Shown here: positions 33,217 through 44,914 of the stretch, in pieces
Position numbering within the stretch: position 1 is the stretch's first letter
Layout: each line of letters starts with the position of its first letter
NCBI GenBank assembly: GCA_025617745.1
Contig: CM046869.1
Span: forward strand, 16,449,168-16,513,167
Reading direction: 5' to 3'
Source of the DNA: Heliocidaris erythrogramma
Lineage: Eukaryota; Echinodermata; Echinoidea; Camarodonta; Echinometridae
Length of the DNA: 64,000 nt
Notes under the pieces: generated by a model
Databases searched by the model: none
Told to the model about the DNA's origin: nothing
What the model saw: only the letters and a program-made list of their open reading frames with translations
Program-made: the position numbers and the translations under genes

Positions 33217-34310
33217 AGGTGGTCTGTCATTTATGACAGACCTCCTTTTAATTTTGTCAAGATTTTCTTTATTTTTATTATTTATTTTTATAACAAATTT
33301 TTGTACCCACCAAATCTCAAAATCGGCGAGGTCAATATCATCGAGTTTCATGTCATGTATGAGGTCAATTATGGACATGGTCCATTAAGCTTTTGGAGGT
33401 CATCAGGTCATCGTGACGTCATCAAGAAACCATTTTGTAAATTTACAAGATCGATTATATCTTCATAATCGATCATCAAAAATAAACTATATTCACATCA
33501 CATAAACTTCAAATGACGAGTCATCAAGCAATGTCCTCACAGGTCATCTAGAGGTGAGGACGTGCGCGTACGCGCGTCAAAATTTAAAAATGCTCAAAAT
33601 CACGTAGGATCAAGTCTGCACACGTTTCAGGTCATTTTGAGCATTTCAAAAATGTCCGTGCGTAATTGTCCGCGCGCGCGTTTTACGCGCGCGCAAGTCG
33701 TAAATAACGTTAAAACACTGTTTTTTCGATTGATTTGCAATCTTGACACTTTTCTTCATCATTTCCATCAACTTGGAATCAATTTCAATCAATAATAAGG
33801 TCGTACGGGCGCGTCAAACTTCAAAATCCGTGCGCGCATCTATGGCGAAAATAACGTAAAAACGTGCAAAAACATGCCTCTACAAAATTAACTCTAGCTC
33901 TTTAAATAGTCCATAAATCCCCCAATTTTTTGTCATCATCAGGTAGGGTATGAATCATAGATATGATTTCATGTATCATTTGACCCTTATAAACATTATG
34001 ACGTCATCAAAATGGCACCAGAAATCCAAATTTCCATTTTTCATGTTTTGACGTCATCACATTTATGCAAATTTGGCTCTAGATTCGTAATTATTGGTCT
34101 TTTTTCGCCCAGATTTTGATATGTCATAGCTGAGGCAATTTCCTACAAAATTAGTTACCATTTTTCATTTTGATGACGTCATCACAGTGAAATTTTCAAT
34201 TAAAGACGCCATGTCAGAATTTTCCCTATTTGCGTGTTATGTCTATGGAAGATGACTTTTTTTTGAATCATGAATCTACATGACATCGTTCTCTGAGCAG
34301 TATCTCAGTT

Positions 34311-35995
34311 ATTACCCACGCCGATGAAATCGGCAGGGTTATGTAAAGGGCTCCGTATGTTTGTTTTTTTTTTTTGTTTGTTTGTTTGTTTGTTTGTTTG
34401 TATGTTTGTTTGTTTGTTTGTTTGTTTGTGTACAAGATAACAAGAGAACGGGTGAACGGATTTGCACCAAATTTTCAGGGAATGTTCAGAAAGTGACAGG
34501 AAAGAATCGATTAGATTTTGGTGATGATTGGTTGACCCCTGCACATTCTGTGTGACCTTGAAGTTTTGACCCTGTAGTAAAGTATAGGAACTTCAGTTCA
34601 GATAGTGACAGGAAAGAAACTAGAAAGATTGATGACCCCAAACTTCGCCTGCAGATGCAGAAATATTTTGGCCAATCAAAACACTCATTACTTCGTCTCA
34701 CCAAAAGTCTATTTCAGGTTTATGAATTTTAGAAGACTTTTAGACCCATTATTTGCCATTTCACTTCAAATCCGTACGAGCCTGCAATGAATATTCAAAG
34801 CCAACGTATCCCAGCAACAAGGGATTTTTCGCGGGCTTGAACTACTACTAAAGCGGCTATGTACGGTATACTAATAGGCGGCTAGGCTCTATAGCTATCG
34901 CGCGCGATACCCTTTTTATCCACAAAGTCATTTAGATTCAGGCTACCCTAGCCCTACGGCTTCTCCTCTATTTCTTATCTTCTGTGCATTTCTGTTTATT
35001 TTCCCAGGTTCTTTCCACTTTGTTGTGGAAGTTTTTGTGATTTATTTTATCCTGGTGGACGTGTAGTACGTGATTTTAATTGTTTTCGGTAAAAATCTGG
35101 TGAGTTTGTTCGACGTGAGTGAGTTTATCGCACTCGCGAGCGTTCGCGTGTGTTGATCTGAGTGAGTGCTAGTACTTAGGGCTGTGTAGCTAGCTGTACG
35201 TACATAACTATACACAGCGCTGTCGCGAAGTGACGGCGATCTGGTCGGGCTAGGGAGTACATAACCCCAGGGAGTCAGCCTGTGCCTGGCTCACTGTGGT
35301 AGGATTGAACTTTTTTCTTTGGGTTATAACGGTCCTGTCATATAACTAGTTTATACCTCATTTATGTCTGTTTGAGTGGATTTCGTAGTTGTAAAATATA
35401 TACAAAAACTGTATTTTTTTTTAAATTTGTGTGGATTTGCAAAATTTGGTGGCTGATCGAGGTTCGCCGAATACGGGCATGCACGCCAGTATCCACTTTG
35501 ACTTTGTTGATGGGTGGTGACTGAGCTGAGTGAGTAAGCTCTGTGCCTCGCATGCATGTCATTTTGAAGTCTAGATCCAACTTTATTTGTCGTCATATAT
35601 ATTTTATCCAAGCCCGATGAAAAAAAAACAACAACCCCAATTGCAATGTAATTTAAAGATAGAACATGTATACATTTACTAACACTAACATGACTGAATA
35701 CTGAATACAAATTGCTAACATTTTTTTTTTCTCACCACGCCACGCTCTCTGACATGTCTAATCAATTACTTTTAGGGGAGGGATGTTTCAATAATAAAAT
35801 ATCTTTTTCAGAAGAATTTTTTCAAGGGTGGGGATACACAAAGCTATGACCTGGATATGGCAATATTTATGGGGGGGGGGAGATGTGCCTCTTGTTATCC
35901 CCTTTGAATGGCTACTGCTTGCAAAAATAATCGCAACAAAACAAAACCTATATTGGGTTAAGGCGTGGGTCTGCCGCCTTTGACGGCCTTTCTAG
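34311..35995 (+). mobile_element. Helentron-like element family 2, nested
   Basis: Starts ATTACCCACGCCGATGAAAT (with a CCGAT/ATCGG hairpin). It ends with the matching inverted GGCGTGGGT, a small GCCG/CGGC hairpin and TTTCTAG followed by T. The uninterrupted copy of family 1 at 50.36 kb reads CTCAGTTGTTTTTGGTC across the site, proving a clean insertion between T residues. Near the 5' end is a TTTG microsatellite. The middle is homologous to repeat A at 4.1-6.2 kb. Another 5' end lies at 61806-61948. No protein is encoded. Confidence 0.75.
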
Positions 35996-36167
35996 TTTTT
36001 GGTCTATTTTCTTCCAGATTTTAATATGTTGTAGCTGAGACTATAAGCTTTGACAAGTGTGGTCTCCAATTTTTGATCAGATGTCGGGATCATGCCCAAT
36101 TTTTCAGTACAAAATGTGATTTGAGAATCCCGTTTTCGTTTACGTGTTATCTCTATGGGAAATATTC

Positions 36168-36230
36168 TGGTCTATCGGTAAAGCACATGACTACCATGGT
36201 CAAGGTACCTGGTTCGATCCCCGGGGCCGA
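36168..36230 (+). tRNA. tRNA-like Pol III promoter module, copy 1
   Basis: GGTCTATCGGTAAAGCAC resembles a D-arm/A box and GGTTCGATCCCC is a textbook B box; a T-run follows at once (possible Pol III terminator). The acceptor arms do not pair, so this is not a functional tRNA. It occupies the same place as 50518-50583 in copy 2, but the anticodon-arm sequence is different. Confidence 0.5.
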
Positions 36231-36439
36231 TTTTTTTATTTTTTTTTGCTTCTTTTTGCCTGTCATTTTACCATCCTCTTCGACTAGTATAACATAAAAA
36301 ATCACAAATCATGTAATAAACTGCCTTATTTTCCCGTATTATGTCTATTAGAAAGTAGTGTGCAGTAGTTTTGTGTACAACCCTATGGCAATTGTGATTT
36401 CCTGTCCTGTATTAGAGCTAAGGGGTTAATCTGCCAAGT

Positions 36440-36560
36440 ATCCTGTATCATCATCATTATTATCATCACCGTCATGATCATCATCGCTATTATATCATCG
36501 CCATCATATATCATTATAATCATCATAATCACCATTATCATCATCACCATTATTTTACAA
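36440..36560. repeat. ATC/ATT microsatellite in Helentron-like copy 1
   Basis: Imperfect TCATCA and TCATTA trinucleotide tract, the counterpart of the longer tract at 51200-51570. Confidence 0.85.
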
Positions 36561-36744
36561 TGACCGTTACACATTTTGCTACATTCCCGTCCTCAAGAAG
36601 GACCTCCATTCATGGCATTCTTGACATCCTATCTTCAGTTTAGTATTTCCCCATTATTATGATCATCCTGATTACAATCATAATCGTACAAATTGAAGGA
36701 CAGACCACCTAATTCGTCCTCATGACGAATTAAATTCTAGTTAA

Positions 36745-37110
36745 TATTATTACTGTTGTTAATTTGAACAATTTGAGCGATTCAAAATGTTCTTGTAGCT
36801 TTTTATGAAGAGATAAGAAGAGCGAGTGTAAAAATCCAATAATTCAAGAGAGCGAGAGAGATAAATGCATTCAGTGCAGAGGAGTCAAAACTCTGGGTGT
36901 ATCTGGTGGTTTTGCAAAAAACCATGTGCCTGGTCATTCTCCTCTTCACCCATCTAGCACAGGCTCCTTACTGGCTAAAACATGAAAACAAAGTTGCCTG
37001 GCTACAGTCTGACAAAAGGAAGAATCTCTTGAATCTTTAAAATGAACTTTCCAGACGGTGACAATAGAAATGGAACCAAAAACATTGAGGCCAGACTCCA
37101 AAGGAATATG
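36745..37110. other. No gene seen
   Basis: Non-coding, AT-rich, between the Helentron-like element and the 269-bp palindrome. Confidence 0.4.
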
Positions 37111-37379
37111 ACACTATGAACATGACAAACAAAGAAAGCGGACAAAACATACAGCTCCTCACTGTACCTTCCACAATTGCCCTGGAAGACAAAAGAACAT
37201 CCCTTCATTGCTATTATGTAAAATATGTAGAACAGGTGTCACATGCATATTCACCTGTTCTACTTATTTCACATAATAGTAATGAAGGGATTTTTTTTTT
37301 GTCTACCACAGCAACTGTGGAGGGTACAATGAGGAGCTGTATATTTTGTCCGCTTTCTTTGTCCCCATGTCCATAGTGT
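37111..37379. mobile_element. Palindromic MITE, 269 bp
   Basis: Almost the whole unit folds back: ACACTATG at the ends, then AAAGAAAGCGGACAAAA, TACAGCTCCTCA and CTTCATT arms down to a centre near 37245. No coding capacity. The arms show scattered mismatches. Confidence 0.75.
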
Positions 37380-38640
37380 GAGTCTTTCTGGTCACCTGCC
37401 AGGCATGCAGACTTGCATAATGAGAGCTATTTACATACTAGACAAAACATTGAATGTTTGTAAACAAGAAGTCACTACAACTAAGGTTAAAGAAAGGATA
37501 ATGTTTCGATGAAACAAACTCATTAAGTTAGTGGAAAAGAATAACAATGGAAAAGATTAGGCCTAGGGAGTCTGTCTAATTTTGCCACAATGTAAACAAG
37601 GTCTGCCCCTAATAATTTTTGATAATGGTGTCTAAATGTGCAAGAAATTAACATTTTAATCCAAAAAATCTCCCTACCAAGTCCATGGCCATGGGAGGGG
37701 GTAAACTCATCTCCCGCACCCAAGTCCAAGTCCAAGTCCATGGCCATGGGAGGGGGTAAACTCCTCTCCCGCAACCGCCCCCATTGGGCGTTGACAATTC
37801 CTGGCTGCACCAATGTTATTGGAATAGCTAAGATACATAAGTTAAGGGTCCATACTCCCCTTTAAAGTAAAAGATGTTTAAACAGGGAAATCTATGGGAT
37901 GTTGCTGTAAGTATAAATATAATGGCAACTCAAATTTATTAGGAATTAACTGTTACAGTGCATGTGTAAGAAAATTATGCTGTTTTATTAAAGGTGCACA
38001 AAATTTTCAAAAAACTTTCCTTAAATGAGCATGGGAGGGGGAACCCCTCTCCAGTAGCCTCCCCCCTGCTCTCCTACAGGCTACACTGCCCCCCCCCCCC
38101 CCCCCCCCCGTTCTCCAATACCCTCCCCCTGCTAGGTCGTTTCACTCCAGGCAGTGGCATACCGTGCAGTGTGGGTAACGTATTGGCCAATGGGGGGAGG
38201 GGACCTAGCACTGGCATAGCCAGTATCTTTCAACAATGGGGGAAGGGTGTGGGTGTTCCCCCTGCCACGGTAGGGAGATGTTTTTGGAAAATTTCTCTAC
38301 GAAAACAAGTTTTCTTCCACATTAAATCACAATATTAGGAGTTATGTGGGGTGGGGGGGGTGCTTCAAAACCTAAAATTTCACCTCCATTGACTACTGTG
38401 CCATAATTATTGTCATGAACGACAATAAATACAATTTTCATATATCTTCATAGTGAATGTGTTACTTTCATTATTTTTGCATTCTTGGATGCTTTTTCAT
38501 CCATCTGAACATAATTAAACTGGTCAGACAGCTGAGTTTTAGAATTTTTTTAAATCGATCAACCACAATGTTAAACTGTGGCTTTAAATGCCCTGGCTTG
38601 TAATATAATTTTTCAAGTGTCGCAGTACGCAGGTAAGTTA
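37380..38640. other. No gene; short duplication and poly-C tract
   Basis: Contains a direct duplication of a CCATGGCCATGGGAGGGGGT block (about 37680 and 37738) and a poly-C run near 38088-38110. Short ORFs here are low-complexity. Confidence 0.45.
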
Positions 38641-39330
38641 ACCAAAAGTAGTGGGAATCATCCTTAGGGGGTAGGGACCCAAAAGTGTTCATTTGGGACA
38701 TGTGGCCCCCAGGGGGAATGCCCCCAAGGGAAATAAGGGGGCTAATTTTAAACATCTTCTCCAGACACAAAAGCAGGAGGGTCAAGATATGTTGTATGTA
38801 GATATATCTATATGAAGAATATAATAATAATAATACATGTGACTTGTATAGCGCACTTATCCATCCTGATTAGATGCTCAAGGCGCAAATTATTACCCCC
38901 GGTCATTGCATTCTGGCTCGCCCGCACAATATAGTTCATGGCAAGACATAGAGGGGGTTAAAGTTTGGGGTGGGACCCAAAGTGAAAAAGCATTTTCATC
39001 ATCTTCTTCAGAACCAGTGGCTGAATTTCAAACAAACTTTGTGGGGATCATCCTTAAGGGGTAGGGACCCAAAGTTGTTCATATGAGGCATGTAGCCGCC
39101 AGGGAAATGGGAAAAGGGGAAAAAATATTTTTCTCCAGAATCAGGGAGTGGATTTTAAGCAAACTTAAATTATCCTTAGGGGGTACCAACCAAAATTGTT
39201 CATAAGGTTCATATGGGGTGTGCCCCCCCCTGAGAACCCCTAAACGGATTAAGGGAGTAAGCTGTAAAAATCTTCTCCAGATCCCAAACTAGTAGAGTCA
39301 AGATATGTTGTATGTAGTACGAAGAATGTA
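38640..39330. repeat. Old interior copies of Helentron-like family 3
   Basis: Two or three diverged units with AATCATCCTTAGGGGGTAGG, ACCCAAANTTGTTCATA and CCCCCAGGG text, the internal repeat of the family at 41.4 and 49.2-52.8 kb. A separate interspersed motif, TGTATAGCGCACTTATCC, lies at about 38840. Confidence 0.55.
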
Positions 39331-39545
39331 GTTTGTTCATGGCAAGACATAGGATAGCATTACTCCTTGGTGATTTCCCCAAGCCCCCCCCCCCCCCATA
39401 AAAAAAAGAAGTGGGAGAAGGGGCCTTTACAGCAAACTGTGCCTAGTGTATCGATTGCGTTACTCGGGAGAGTGCGTAGCCCCATGGGGATCTTTTTTTT
39501 TTCTTCTTTTTTATGGTTACACATTTTTTTTTTGGCACGCATTCC

Positions 39546-40483
39546 TACGGTGGCTGATTTCCGCCAAGGTTTTTTTTTCTTTGTTCAGTACGGAGTAATA
39601 ACGCCCTAAATTACGGCGATATTACGCCCTATTACGGCGATATAACGCCCTAAATTACGGTGTAATAACACCCCAAATTACGGCGCAATAATGCCACAAT
39701 ACGGCGTTATAACGCCCTAATACGGCATTATAACGCCCTAATACGGCATTATAACGCCCTATTACAGCGTTATAACGCCCTTAATTGTGGCGTTTCAAGT
39801 ACGAAGTTCGTCATTATGAAGTTTCGAGTTCGAGTACGACAGGAGGCTAGCTCTGCACATCGATCCAGGACCAGGTTTATGTACGTTGGATCGATCACAT
39901 TTTGCCAGCCTGATCTTTGCTCTCTTTGAAATGAATTGAAGCATTCTCCTTCCATGTCATGTAAGTGTTTTCTAATATAAAGAGAAAGAAAACACATACA
40001 TGACATGGAAGGAGAACGCTTCAATTCATTTCAAGAAGAGAAGGCTGACGTACTCGACTGTGCCATGCCGGCAAAATGTGATCGATCCAACATACAAGCC
40101 TGGTCCTGGATCGATTTGCAGAGCTAGCCTCATGTCTTACTCGAATTGTTCTCGAAACGCCGTAATTAAGGGCGTTATAACGCCGTAATAGGGCGTTACA
40201 ACGCCGTAATGTAGGGCGTTATATCGCTCCAACATACATGCCTGGTCCTGGATCGATTTGCAGAGCAAGCCTCATGTCTTACTCGAATTGTTCTCGATAC
40301 GCCGTAATTAAGGGCGTTACAACGCCGTAATTTAGGGCGTTACAACGCCGTAATGTAGGGCGTTACAACGCCGTAATAGGTCGTTATATCGCCGTAATAG
40401 GGCGTTATATCGCCGTAATTTAGGGCGTTATTACGCCATACTGAACAAAGAAAAAAAAACCTTGGCGGAAATCAGCCACCGTA
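39546..40483. mobile_element. Foldback element with ACGCCGTAATTTAGGGCGTT arms, 938 bp
   Basis: Flanked by a perfect 6-bp duplication CATTCC (39540-39545, 40484-40489). It starts TACGGTGGCTGATTTCCGCC and ends with the reverse complement. Each arm then carries an array of about 20-22-bp units (ACGGCGTTATAACGCCCTAA type), followed by unique arm sequence that meets near 39980. The right array is longer than the left and holds a partial duplication of arm sequence (CATGCCTGGTCCTGGATCG). No protein is encoded. Confidence 0.8.
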
Positions 40484-40489
40484 CATTCC

Positions 40490-41403
40490 AGATATCGTAT
40501 TTGACAATTTGATTTATTTTGTATTTTGCCAGCCCCAAAAGACTGAATTTTCTCCAGATTGCAGCATTCCTCTCATCATTTCTACAAGTTTATCAACTGA
40601 ATACTAGTAGGCCTGGCCAGCTTCTGTGGGATGATAGGATTCATGAATAATTAACTATGGCATCTGAGTAAGTTTGCTTTATTTTACTTTGCATTTTTTT
40701 ATGATTTTCATTGTATTTAATATTTTTGTATTGTTATTACTTGTTATGAGTGATTCAATTCAGAAAAAAAAGGCAAAACAAGTAAATAACTTAAAAATGC
40801 AGCGAGACCAAGTGGTTGCAGTTAAAAGTGTTCAGTAGGCAAATCTTTACACTTCCACTTGTAACAATGCGAATTGAAGTAGACTAAATTACAGCTGAAA
40901 AGTATGGCTAGCCGAAAATGGAATTCCCTGACGTCTAGTTAAAGTGAAAAGGGACAAATTGAGGCCTTAACATTGCGTCACAAAATATGCCCCAGAAAAT
41001 AAACTACTAAACCAAAATCACTGATCTTGGTATCATTTTTCTCAGGAGAACTTACTGCATACTCTGATATCAATTAATTGGTCCCTATAATGTCAGAAGT
41101 ATTCCGTTCCGTTTTTTTATGGGCCACCCTGTATAGTAATACAGCAATTTATTCCCGCTAGTTTACCCTTGGAAATGATCGCCCGACTGGTGATGTTTTT
41201 AAAATAGTAAATGGGCATTATGGATGGAATCCTACATGTATGTATATTATGCATACTGTATGCATTAGTTTTCTCACCTTGCACACTATTAAATTAACTT
41301 TTACAGGGTAATGCTCGAAACTGAAGTCTGCAAGACAACATTGTCAAATTGTTACAATAATATCAGATGAAGAGACTAAAGAGACTAAATGCAAGATTTA
41401 TTT
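40490..41403. other. No gene confidently seen
   Basis: AT-rich. A short ATG GCA TCT GA followed by a strong donor GTAAGTTT at about 40652 could be a minimal first coding exon, but nothing else supports it. Confidence 0.35.
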
Positions 41404-41408
41404 TTTTT

Positions 41409-41800
41409 AGCTCACCTGAGCTTAAGGCTCGAGTGAGCTATTGCGATGGAAATTTGTCCGGCGTCCGTCATGCGTCGTCCGTTAACTTTTTACATTTTCA
41501 TCTTCTTCTCCAAAACCCATGATCGGAATTCAACCAAACTTGGTAGGAATCATCCTTAGGGGTAGAGGACCCAAAGTTGTTAAAATGGTACATGTGGCCC
41601 CCAGGGGGCCTGGCCCCCAAGTGTAAAAGCTATGTAAATTTCAAACATCTTCTTCTCCAGAACCAGGCATAGCTCAGACTTGGTATTGTGTATGGAGATA
41701 CCTCTATAGATGAAGAATGAAAGTTGTTCATGAAATTTCTCTGGGTGGCCCTATAGGGGCCCTGTGGGGGTTACATACTGGAGTGGATTGGGGGGGGGGA
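41409..41800 (+). mobile_element. Helentron-like family 3, 5' end only
   Basis: Begins AGCTCACCTGAGCTTAAGGC, a hairpin-forming start shared with 49171, then the GTCCGTCGTGCGTCGTCCG block and one internal unit. It supplies the empty site for the insertion at 49253: here TTAACTTTTTACATTTTCAT is continuous. The 3' end is missing. Confidence 0.7.
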
Positions 41801-42585
41801 TTATGTTAATTTCTAACATGTCAGCAATTTTAGGGGCAGGCAATTTCTGGTTTTTGGGGGCAGTCTCTTTCAATATTTTTTTAGGGGCAGCAAGGCAAGT
41901 CAGTGGGGCACCAAGGCAAAAAATAAAAAATCAATCAAAAATAGTCTAAATTTTATATATTTTTCGTGATCGGGTTGGAAATATTGTAATCAGATTTTGA
42001 AAGCTTTGAATTCGCTCACAGCGAGCAATGAAAGATCTACTTGCAAGATCGAACATCCGCGCTCGCACGCCGCTCCACTGATAACACACGCAAAATCGCG
42101 GGGAGGTGTGTTGACAGCAGAAATGTCATTTCCCCTAGACAATACACGTAATCCGGTAATTACTACCAGTTCGTTTTGCGTGCGTCAAAAATAACAGAAA
42201 TTTTGCGAGGTCGTGTTTCGGAACTTATATCTCGAGACAACGATCATCATTTGCAAAACGGATTTCATATTTGGATTCATCATCACTTCCTTTATGAACA
42301 TCGCATTGGGAAGCAATTTTGAAGGTAGCTTTCAGTCTACGAAATTAGAAGAAACTCTTAAGTGTCCGGTAATACAATACACCACTATAAAAAAAAAAAC
42401 AAGAAGGGGCCCTGCATAATACGATACGGTGTACATGGGACTGTCAATATTATGTAAATGGTTGTTTCACATCTTCAATATAGGCAATAGCATTCATTCT
42501 ATGATAACCTTACCTTTGAATAAAGAAGTCGAGCGTTCGGCATTGAGCCGCCGCGTTCTTCAGCTCACACTCACTCATGGCTACA
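41801..42585. other. No gene seen
   Basis: Non-coding. It has a few GGGGCAG words and a run of A near 42390. Confidence 0.4.
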
Positions 42586-42589
42586 TTAC

Positions 42590-43262
42590 TGTAAAATAGT
42601 TGGTATTTTCTGTCGCATGTACTAAAGGTATGGGGGGAAAATAAGATAAATATTTTAAATACTTGCTTTCAAATTCAGCCCTTAAAAATCTCACTCCTAC
42701 CTCAAATGGCCGTTAGGAAGAACTTTTGATATTTTCAGCAAAATCCAAAGTCAAAATCTTGTCCAAAACTGGAGAAATCCCCGCCGATTTGTTTCGCGAT
42801 CGCGTGTTGTTTACATACTGCCGATGTCTTAGACTAAAATCGGCCAATAATTTTTTTGTCCACGAAGAAACTCGGGATCGCAAGCGCACATCGATCTTTA
42901 CGATCGCGCACACAGAAAATCGGGACTTTTCCGTGTACGCCATAGGGACCAAATTTTTAAGGACAAAACTCTTTTGGGGAGATGTCAGCGCCCGCGGCGA
43001 CCAGGAAATGTACACAATGACTCCGATAGCTCGTTTCGCGAGAATCAACAGTAAATTACGGATTTCATTTTTGGAAATATCTTTTCCAACATCGGTGAGT
43101 TGAATTTATTGTATTTCTTGGATATTTTGGGGTCGGTTTTTGTAAATTAAATGCCGATTTTGAGTGAATGTTGGTGACTTTTGTGCAGTGGTGTTTTAAA
43201 AAGTTGAGGTGTATGACTGCCTACATTCTACACACAAAGTATAGGAATGTAGCTATGAGTGC
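42590..43262 (+). repeat. Dispersed repeat D, copy 1
   Basis: Roughly 95 percent similar by eye to 59080-59748 over its whole length. CpG-rich (GCGATCGCGTG, AAGCGCACATCGATC). It contains a 125-codon plus-strand frame that runs into CATCG|GTGAGTTG, a good donor. The 59-kb copy keeps the start and first 60-70 codons of that frame but not all of it, so coding is doubtful. ACTCATRGCTACATT words near both ends may be TIRs. Confidence 0.65.
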
Positions 43263-44129
43263 TCACACTCTTTAATCGCTTTCCTGCGATTGGCTTTCGG
43301 CATTTTTTATCGATCTAATTAGGGATTTGTTATGTGTGTCGCATCATCGCATGTTCAGCTTATACAAGCGACGCACCTTGGATACGTACACATGTGCGTG
43401 AGCTGAGAGAAAAGACTGACCGTGCCATCACTGGGTGTGCATGTCAGACTCAGTACCATAGAGTTACATGTAACTCTATGCTCAAGTACATACTGCTCCG
43501 CGCGGCCTCGCTCCCTGCTGCCTCTGGCCGGCGCGCCCGGCTATGCCCACCAGCCAGCTACGTTACCTGGGTAGCTGCAGCTGGCTGGCGGGCAGCAGAG
43601 AGCGCGGCCGCGCAGAGATCATAGACAAATTAAAACTTATAGACGGAAAGGTAGCACCCGCGGATTTCCCTCATTTGCATATAAGCTGGAGCGTCACCAT
43701 TCAGGCTAAGCGTATTCGGCCCTGATTCGGCCACGCCCATTTGGTAACATTTCATTTTCCTGAAGCCCCCGATACCAAGAAAATATCGAAAAGTATCGAG
43801 CAACACCTTATGCATTATTCATTTTTGTTTTGCATACTCCGATTTATCAAACTTTGATTGGACCGGACCTTATGAATATGAATGTTCTTCAAACGGGACG
43901 ATTTGACCTTTTTGTCACTTCCGCTGTGAATTTGACGTCACCCGCACAAAGTAAAAAAAATTGTGGAAAGTTTAGAGGTGAGTACACCTGTATTTATGCT
44001 TAATTTTCGAAAATTGGATTATATTTATAACAAGTTCTGCCATTGTGAGTAATCTGTTTCAATTTCTCTACATTTTGAAAGGATTCTACATAGTCTAGGC
44101 AAGAAATCCAGAAATGTGCTTATTTAAAC
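43263..44129. other. No gene; GC-rich island with short palindromes
   Basis: About 43440-43620 is GC-rich with short inverted words (AGAGTTACATGTAACTCT; GCTGGCTGG / CCAGCCAGC). The rest is AT-rich. No gene was recognised. Confidence 0.4.
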
Positions 44130-44640
44130 TGCAAGAGGCATTTTTGAGGAAAAGCAAACAAGTAGGTTATTCTGAAAGGAAATTTTGTGCTGAATAAGAA
44201 TATCTTGTTTGTGTTTCTCAAAATTGCCTAATTAGGTCATTTAATTAAGGTCAAAGGTCATTAAGTGCAAATTACATATTTTCACAAAAAATGCTTTATT
44301 TCACCTTCTCAATACAATGGTGTAAACAATTTTGCAAATTCACTTACACTAAATCACGCAGAGCATATCAAAATATCGATATTAATGGAAATTGTGATAG
44401 AATTGTTCACTTATTTTGCCAATATCTCCTTAACCGTTGGCATTTCTGTTTTCCACTACGGGATGAGTTTGTGCCTGTTTTCACACCAAAATTCACTTCT
44501 GATCAGTGTTCTCTGGCTTGCTTACATTGTTTTGGGTACTGAGGGACAGGAATATGATATTTGGTTTCATTAATTGTTATAATTAAGACGGTAATTAGAG
44601 CCAAAGGCCAATTAGTGCAGAATACCAATTATCACGAAAT
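44130..44640 (+). repeat. Left TIR, 511 bp
   Basis: Starts TGCAAGAGGCATTTTTGAGG and ends near CCAATTATCACGAAAT. Contains TTAAGGTCAAAGGTCATTAA, a nuclear-receptor-like half-site context that may be fortuitous. Confidence 0.85.
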
Positions 44641-44914
44641 ATAATTTTTTTTTGTGATACTGATGCTGCCATCCTGTGGTAGGCCCCTAATACAATAATT
44701 ATCTCACATGCTTTTGTTCATCATCATCAAGGCAGAATCCCTACCTACTCTTCCTGAAGTGCAGGTGTCTTGTGATGGTTGTGTAATGGTGTATTGCATG
44801 AGATGTATTACATTCCCACAGCATGTTCTACTAGACAGGTAGATCTACTTGAGCAACATTCAGCCCAAATAGAAAGTGAAAGTGAATGTGTAGGCCCACA
44901 TATGTCAAGCATGG

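Larger units (their letters stand above)
33216..36741 (+). mobile_element. Helentron-like element family 1, copy 1
   Basis: The 5' end is AGGTGGTCTGTCATTTATGA, which folds on itself. Near the 3' end is the matching inverted GACAGACCACCT, then an AATTCGTC/GACGAATT hairpin, then CTAG followed by T. Asymmetric TIRs plus a 3' hairpin and T-T insertion are the published hallmarks of Helentrons and their short derivatives. Copy 2 at 49253-51761 shares both ends. The interior has TGACGTCATCA-rich text, a tRNA-like module, and an ATC microsatellite near the 3' end, as in Helentron-associated elements. No Rep/helicase ORF is present. It is interrupted by family 2 at 34311-35995. Confidence 0.75.

Noticed and set aside
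36168-36230. Functional tRNA gene
   Set aside because: A and B boxes are good but the acceptor stem does not pair, and the copy at 50.5 kb has a different anticodon arm.
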